Notes under the pieces: generated by a model
The model's input: the letters and a program-made list of their open reading frames with translations, nothing else
Told to the model about the DNA's origin: nothing
The model's database searches: none
Assembly: GCA_905176665.1 (NCBI GenBank)
Contig: CAJINA010000212.1
Coordinates: 1 to 64,000 of the forward strand
DNA: 64,000 nt
Reading direction: 5' to 3'
From: Olavius algarvensis Delta 4 endosymbiont
GTDB taxonomy: Bacteria; Desulfobacterota; Desulfobacteria; Desulfobacterales; CAJINA01
Position numbers and translations under genes: made by a program
In this document: in pieces, positions 60,545 to 64,000 of the stretch
How positions within the stretch are numbered: the stretch's first letter is position 1
Layout: each line of letters starts with the position of its first letter

Positions 60545-60907
60545 ATGGCCAAAGAGGTACTGGAAGACCGCTCCGAACGCCGCGCCCATCCGCGATATGC
60601 CGTCAATATTGCGGTGAAGGTCAGCATCGGGACTGAAACCGTAGATGGCCTTTTGGTCGATATCAGTATCGAGGGGCTGCGCATCAGCCTTCCCAAGCTT
60701 ATCAAACCATCCACCGACATGCTGGTGACTTTTTCCGCCGAAGACGAGGTTCATATTCTTTCCCACGCCGTCTGGACCCTGGAACAAAATTTAGCCGGCC
60801 TGCCGTCCTACCTGGTGGGGCTGAAGATTCATTCCGTGCGGGTCAACAACCATGACGTGCTGGGCCAGGCCGAACGCACCGCTTTTCTAGATAGACTGCT
60901 TCAGTAG
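60545..60907 (+). CDS. PilZ-domain protein
   Basis: A 120-residue single-domain protein. The c-di-GMP-binding motif appears as ERRAHPRYAV (RxxxR, here with RRAHPR) near residue 12 and DISIEGLRIS (D/NxSxxG) near residue 41. Such proteins are effectors that change motility or envelope behaviour. ATG 60545 follows GGGAGG at 6 nt; a longer frame from 60488 is less likely. The partner is unknown; the pilus genes at the start of the window are a long way off. Confidence 0.88.
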   Translation: MAKEVLEDRSERRAHPRYAVNIAVKVSIGTETVDGLLVDISIEGLRISLPKLIKPSTDMLVTFSAEDEVHILSHAVWTLEQNLAGLPSYLVGLKIHSVRVNNHDVLGQAERTAFLDRLLQ

Positions 60908-60984
60908 AATATTCGGGGGACAGCTGAGCGGCAGATTGCCCGGCCGGCACCGCCCGCGAGCCTTCTTCTGCACGACGCTCTGGC

Positions 60985-61013
60985 TTGACAATAGAATTGA
61001 GAATCATTATGTT
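60985..61013 (+). promoter_or_regulatory. Promoter with overlapping Fur-box-like site, for DUF134-mrp
   Basis: TTGACA (60985-60990), a 17-bp spacer and TATGTT (61008-61013). Within it TGAGAATCATTATGT (60998-61012) matches the Fur consensus TGATAATnATTATCA at most positions. The site overlaps the -10, a usual place for repression. It lies 38 nt before the DUF134 start. Confidence 0.55.
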
Positions 61014-61050
61014 GTCGCCTGCTGAGTATATGCTCATAAGGAGGGGCCGT

Positions 61051-61470
61051 ATGGCACGACCACAGAAGGATCGCATCGTTGCTTTTAACCCCAACGTCAG
61101 CTATTTCAAACCGCGCGGCATACCGCTGCTGGAATTGGACGAGGTCGGCTTGACGGTCGATGAACGCGAGGCTATCCGGCTGGCGGATTTACAGGGGCTG
61201 TCCCACGAGGAAGCCGGCCGGCAGATGGGCGTATCGCGCGCAACTTTCGGCCGCATTGTCCAGCGGGCTCGTTATGCGGTGGCCGATGCATTGATCAATG
61301 GCAAAGCCATTAATGTCGAGGGAGGCAATTACCGGCTGGCCGATCCTGACAAGCGGTTCGCATGCAGGGGCTGTGGTCACAACTGGGTGGCCCCTCCGGA
61401 GAAGGGCCGGCCGGAGGGCTGCCCGGAATGCGACGGTGACAGTTTTAAACGGATATCAACACAGGACTAA
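61051..61470 (+). CDS. DUF134 helix-turn-helix protein with zinc ribbon
   Basis: A 139-residue protein. The DUF134 domain (about 1-100) reads FKPRGIPLLELDEVGLTVDEREAIRLADLQGLSHEEAGRQM in essence, a sigma-70 region 4-like helix-turn-helix with GVSRATFGRIVQRAR. The C terminus holds two CxxC pairs (CRGC, CPEC), a zinc ribbon present only in some members. The family is often next to Mrp/NifX-type genes in anaerobes, as here. ATG 61051 has AGGAGG upstream. It ends 26 nt before mrp and is cotranscribed. Confidence 0.9.
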   Translation: MARPQKDRIVAFNPNVSYFKPRGIPLLELDEVGLTVDEREAIRLADLQGLSHEEAGRQMGVSRATFGRIVQRARYAVADALINGKAINVEGGNYRLADPDKRFACRGCGHNWVAPPEKGRPEGCPECDGDSFKRISTQD

Positions 61471-61496
61471 TCTGAAAGGTAAGGGAGCTAGAAAAC

Positions 61497-62339
61497 ATGG
61501 TACAGATTCAAGACAACATGCCCAAGCAGCAGAACCCGCAAGAACAGCAAGCCGCCCGGGATGCGGCCGTGGGGCAGGCCCTGGGCAGAATTAAAAATAA
61601 GATACTTGTCATGAGCGGCAAAGGCGGTGTGGGGAAAACCAGTACCTCGGTCAACCTCTCCGTAGCCCTGGCCCAGAAAGGGTATCAGGTCGGCCTTATG
61701 GACGTCGATCTCCATGGGCCGGATGTACCGCGGATGCTGGGTCTGGACCAGATGCCGGATCTCAGTGACAACGGCAAGCTGGGCCCGGTTAAATACTCCG
61801 AAAACCTTTCGGTAATTTCCATTGAATCCCTTACGCCGGGTAAGGATGATGCCATTATCTGGCGGGGGCCGGTCAAGTATTCCGCGATCCAGCAGTTCAT
61901 CGGGGATGTAGACTGGGGGGATCTTGATTTTCTGGTCATTGACGCTCCTCCCGGAACCGGGGATGAACCACTGACCGTGGCCCAGACTATTTCAGACGCC
62001 AAGGCCGTGATCGTGACCACCCCCCAGGAGATCTCCCTGGCGGATGTCCGCAAATCGATCAATTTCTGCAAAACCGTCGATATGGACATTTTCGGTATCG
62101 TGGAAAATATGAGTGGATTTTCCTGCCCACACCGTGGAGAGGTGATCGATCCTTTCGGGACCGGCGGGGGCGAGAAGACTGCCGCGGATGCCGGTCTGAA
62201 TTTCCTGGGCCGGGTGCCCTTCGACCCAAGTGTGGTAGCGTGCGGCGATTCGGGTGAGGCCATCCAGGCCAAGCACACCGATTCTCCGGTGGCCAAGGCC
62301 TTTACCGCGGTGGCCGGGAAATTGTCGGAACTGGTTTAA
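61497..62339 (+). CDS. mrp: Mrp/NBP35-family Fe-S carrier ATPase
   Basis: A 280-residue P-loop ATPase. The deviant Walker A GKGGVGKT is at 41-48, and DVDLHGPDVPRMLG, DFLVIDAPPGTGDEPLT and VTTPQEISLADVRK follow as in Mrp/ApbC. It assembles and passes on iron-sulfur clusters. The usual CxxC cluster motif appears changed: only a single Cys-Pro (FSCPHRGE) lies in the expected place, as in some anaerobe Mrp proteins. An N-terminal Gln/Asn-rich tail (1-28) is present. Ending in a perfect terminator. Confidence 0.93.
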   Translation: MVQIQDNMPKQQNPQEQQAARDAAVGQALGRIKNKILVMSGKGGVGKTSTSVNLSVALAQKGYQVGLMDVDLHGPDVPRMLGLDQMPDLSDNGKLGPVKYSENLSVISIESLTPGKDDAIIWRGPVKYSAIQQFIGDVDWGDLDFLVIDAPPGTGDEPLTVAQTISDAKAVIVTTPQEISLADVRKSINFCKTVDMDIFGIVENMSGFSCPHRGEVIDPFGTGGGEKTAADAGLNFLGRVPFDPSVVACGDSGEAIQAKHTDSPVAKAFTAVAGKLSELV

Positions 62340-62389
62340 GCGCCGCAGTCCAGCCTGCAGACACGCCGCCAATCTGAAATGCAACGCCA

Positions 62390-62420
62390 AACCGGCCGTC
62401 GGTAGACCCGACGGCCGGTT
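62390..62420 (+). terminator. Terminator of DUF134-mrp
   Basis: A perfect 13-bp stem AACCGGCCGTCGG/CCGACGGCCGGTT around TAGAC, followed by TTTCTTTAT. The converging acyl-CoA synthetase gene ends 36 nt further on and may share it. Confidence 0.9.
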
Positions 62421-62455
62421 TTCTTTATGCCTGTGGATGGGGGTTCAGACTCGGT

Positions 62456-64000
62456 CTAATCATCCGGGTACATGCTATCGATCTGATCCTGGTACTGATC
62501 CATGACCACGTTTTTCTTCACCTTCAGGGTCGGGGTCAGCAGTCCGTTTTCGATCGTGAATTCCGGTCCCAGGGTGATCTTTTTGATGGTCTCGAAGGAA
62601 GCGAATTCCTTGTTTTTCGCCGCGACCTGGTCTTCGACGTGCTGGATGAGGCGCTCGTTGGCAATCAGATCTTCGATGCCGTTAAAGGCAATCCCTTGCT
62701 GCCTGGCCCAGTCCTGCACATTTTCAGTATCCACGGTCACGATGGCGGATAGAAATTTACGCTGGTCCCCGATAACGCAGACCTGGTTGACGAACTTGGA
62801 GGTGGCAATGACGCCTTCAATGGCGGACGGGGCAATATTCTTGCCGCCGGCCGTGATGATCAGGTCTTTCTTACGGCCGGTGATTCGCAGAAAGTTTTCA
62901 TCGTCGATTTCACCCAGGTCCCCGGTTTTCTGCCAGCCATCGGCTGAAATGGTGGCCGCTGTCTCTTCCGGCATCTTATAGTAGGCCTGCATGACGTTGC
63001 GGCCGCGGAAAAGAACTTCACCATCCGCATCGATTTTCTGTTCGATGCCCGGCCCGGGCTGACCAACCCATCCAAACCGGTAGTTGTCAAAGCGGTTCAA
63101 ATTGGTAAACGACGTATTTTCGGTCATGCCGATGCCTTCCAGTACCAGGATCCCGGCGGCGTGAAAAAATTTCGCAATGTCCGGGTTGATCGGCGCGGCG
63201 CCGCTGATGCACCAGCGCACCCGGCCGCCAAGAGCCGCCTGGACCTTGCTGAAAACCAGTTTCGTGGCCAGGGAATACTTGAGGTTCAGACCAAACGGAA
63301 TCGGCTGACCATTCAATTTGCAGTCGCTGACCTGGTTGCCGACCTCGCAGGCCCAGTTGAAAATTTTTAAAGCGGCGCCTCCTTTGGCCTCGGCACCACT
63401 GAAAATCTTCGAGTAGATCTTTTCATAGATGCGGGGCACGCTGGCAAACCAGTGTGGGCGGGCGGCCGCGATATCTTCGACAATCGTTTCCATACTGCGG
63501 GTAAACGTGGTGGCCGCGCCGGCCAACAGGCTGGCATAGGTGCAGGTCCGGGCAAATACATGGGCCAGCGGCAGGAAGAGAAAGACTTCGTCACCTTCCA
63601 TGATCGTCGTACTGCCCTCTACCGACTGGGCGGTAAAGGTGACATTGTCGTGGGTAAGCACCGCCCCTTTGGGTACGCCGGTGGTTCCCGAGGTGTACAC
63701 GATGCCGGCGGTGTCTTGCGGGGTTACCGCGTCGACTCTTTGCTGGTAGTCCTCGTCGGAAATATCCCGGCCCAGGGCGAGGAAATCCTCGAAGTTGAGA
63801 ACCCAGTCATCCCCGCGGGCATCGCCGTTGAAAAGAATGACTTTGCGTACATCGGGAATACTGTCCTTGATCTCGTTGAGCTTGGCCAATTGCGCATCGT
63901 TTTCCGCGAAAACCACGACGGCGTCGGAATGGTCAATGATATATTGGCAATCCTTGGCCAGATTGGACTGATAGATCCCCACCGTGACGGCCCCGATGCT
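62456..64000 (-). CDS. Long-chain fatty acid-CoA ligase (AMP-binding), 5' partial
   Basis: The C-terminal 514 codons of an acyl-adenylating enzyme; the frame continues past the window edge with GAVTVGIYQSN. Motifs: the P-loop TSGTTGVPKGAVLTH near 63660, FLPLAHVFAR, CISGAAPINPDIAKFF, EGIGMTEN, and TGDLGEIDDENFLRITGRKKDLIITAGGKNIAP for the hinge and C-terminal domain, ending ENGLLTPTLKVKKNVV with the catalytic Lys region. It activates fatty acids to acyl-CoA. The chain-length preference is not evident. Start and promoter lie outside the window. Confidence 0.95.
   Translation of the reverse strand, partial: SIGAVTVGIYQSNLAKDCQYIIDHSDAVVVFAENDAQLAKLNEIKDSIPDVRKVILFNGDARGDDWVLNFEDFLALGRDISDEDYQQRVDAVTPQDTAGIVYTSGTTGVPKGAVLTHDNVTFTAQSVEGSTTIMEGDEVFLFLPLAHVFARTCTYASLLAGAATTFTRSMETIVEDIAAARPHWFASVPRIYEKIYSKIFSGAEAKGGAALKIFNWACEVGNQVSDCKLNGQPIPFGLNLKYSLATKLVFSKVQAALGGRVRWCISGAAPINPDIAKFFHAAGILVLEGIGMTENTSFTNLNRFDNYRFGWVGQPGPGIEQKIDADGEVLFRGRNVMQAYYKMPEETAATISADGWQKTGDLGEIDDENFLRITGRKKDLIITAGGKNIAPSAIEGVIATSKFVNQVCVIGDQRKFLSAIVTVDTENVQDWARQQGIAFNGIEDLIANERLIQHVEDQVAAKNKEFASFETIKKITLGPEFTIENGLLTPTLKVKKNVVMDQYQDQIDSMYPDD

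Noticed and set aside
1..64000. CRISPR arrays, prophages, toxin-antitoxin or defence islands
   Set aside because: No regularly spaced short direct repeats, integrases, phage structural genes, restriction enzymes or Cas-like proteins were seen; only small non-autonomous repeats are present.

Overview
The window looks like chromosomal DNA of a Gram-negative, anaerobic Desulfobacterota bacterium, most likely of the Desulfobacterales or a close relative. This is inferred from gene content and order and was not tested by a search. The pointers are an outer-membrane Tol-Pal system, a type IV pilus adhesin with an assembly ATPase, a menaquinone-type b558 succinate dehydrogenase/fumarate reductase in the order C-A-B, DUF134 beside an Mrp ATPase, LarE, and small insertion-like repeats of kinds I associate with this group. 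Most of the window is stable housekeeping sequence with a few surface and cell-shape islands.

Layout. 1-10.3 kb: a giant PilY1-like adhesin (5' end outside the window, 3' end frameshifted), two small exported proteins and a PilB/GspE ATPase. 10.6-14.5 kb: a LysM gene broken by a 14-bp tandem duplication, divergent from an O-antigen ligase/TPR protein. 14.5-20.2 kb: groES-groEL, a FmdB zinc ribbon, a HExxH gene whose 5' end lies in a MITE-like repeat, a tiny basic COX24-type protein and hflK-hflC. 20.3-25.3 kb: a DciA-like DUF721 protein, a frameshifted tRNA methyltransferase, two tRNA-Ser genes and the dnaX-ybaB-recR recombination/replication cluster. 25.3-30.6 kb: a minus-strand ion and stress group (MscS, helix-turn-helix-EIIA, ClC channel, universal stress protein). 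30.6-34.7 kb: sdhCAB and an HD phosphohydrolase. 35.1-42.4 kb: tolQRAB-pal-cpoB, then ruvCAB. 42.4-47.9 kb: a DUF62 enzyme and a three-gene cassette that looks like a cell-shape system. 48-51.3 kb: a CYTH protein, rplM-rpsI and an M24 peptidase. 51.3-57.5 kb: a complete oligopeptide ABC transporter. 57.6-64 kb: a membrane-anchored protein with a histone-H1-like Lys/Ala/Pro tail, larE-DUF523, PilZ, DUF134-mrp and the end of an acyl-CoA synthetase.

The most interesting locus is 43.3-47.9 kb. A Csd6-like L,D-transpeptidase-fold enzyme, a single-pass coiled-coil protein, and a Csd4-like M14 peptidase (with the unusual Gln zinc ligand) fused in frame to a bactofilin sit under a near-consensus promoter. 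An internal Shine-Dalgarno and GTG would also let the bactofilin be made alone. In Helicobacter the equivalent activities are separate proteins that together set helical cell shape.

Three genes carry frame disruptions (PilY1-like, LysM, tRNA methyltransferase). Two look like single-base indels and may be sequence errors; the third is an exact 14-bp duplication.
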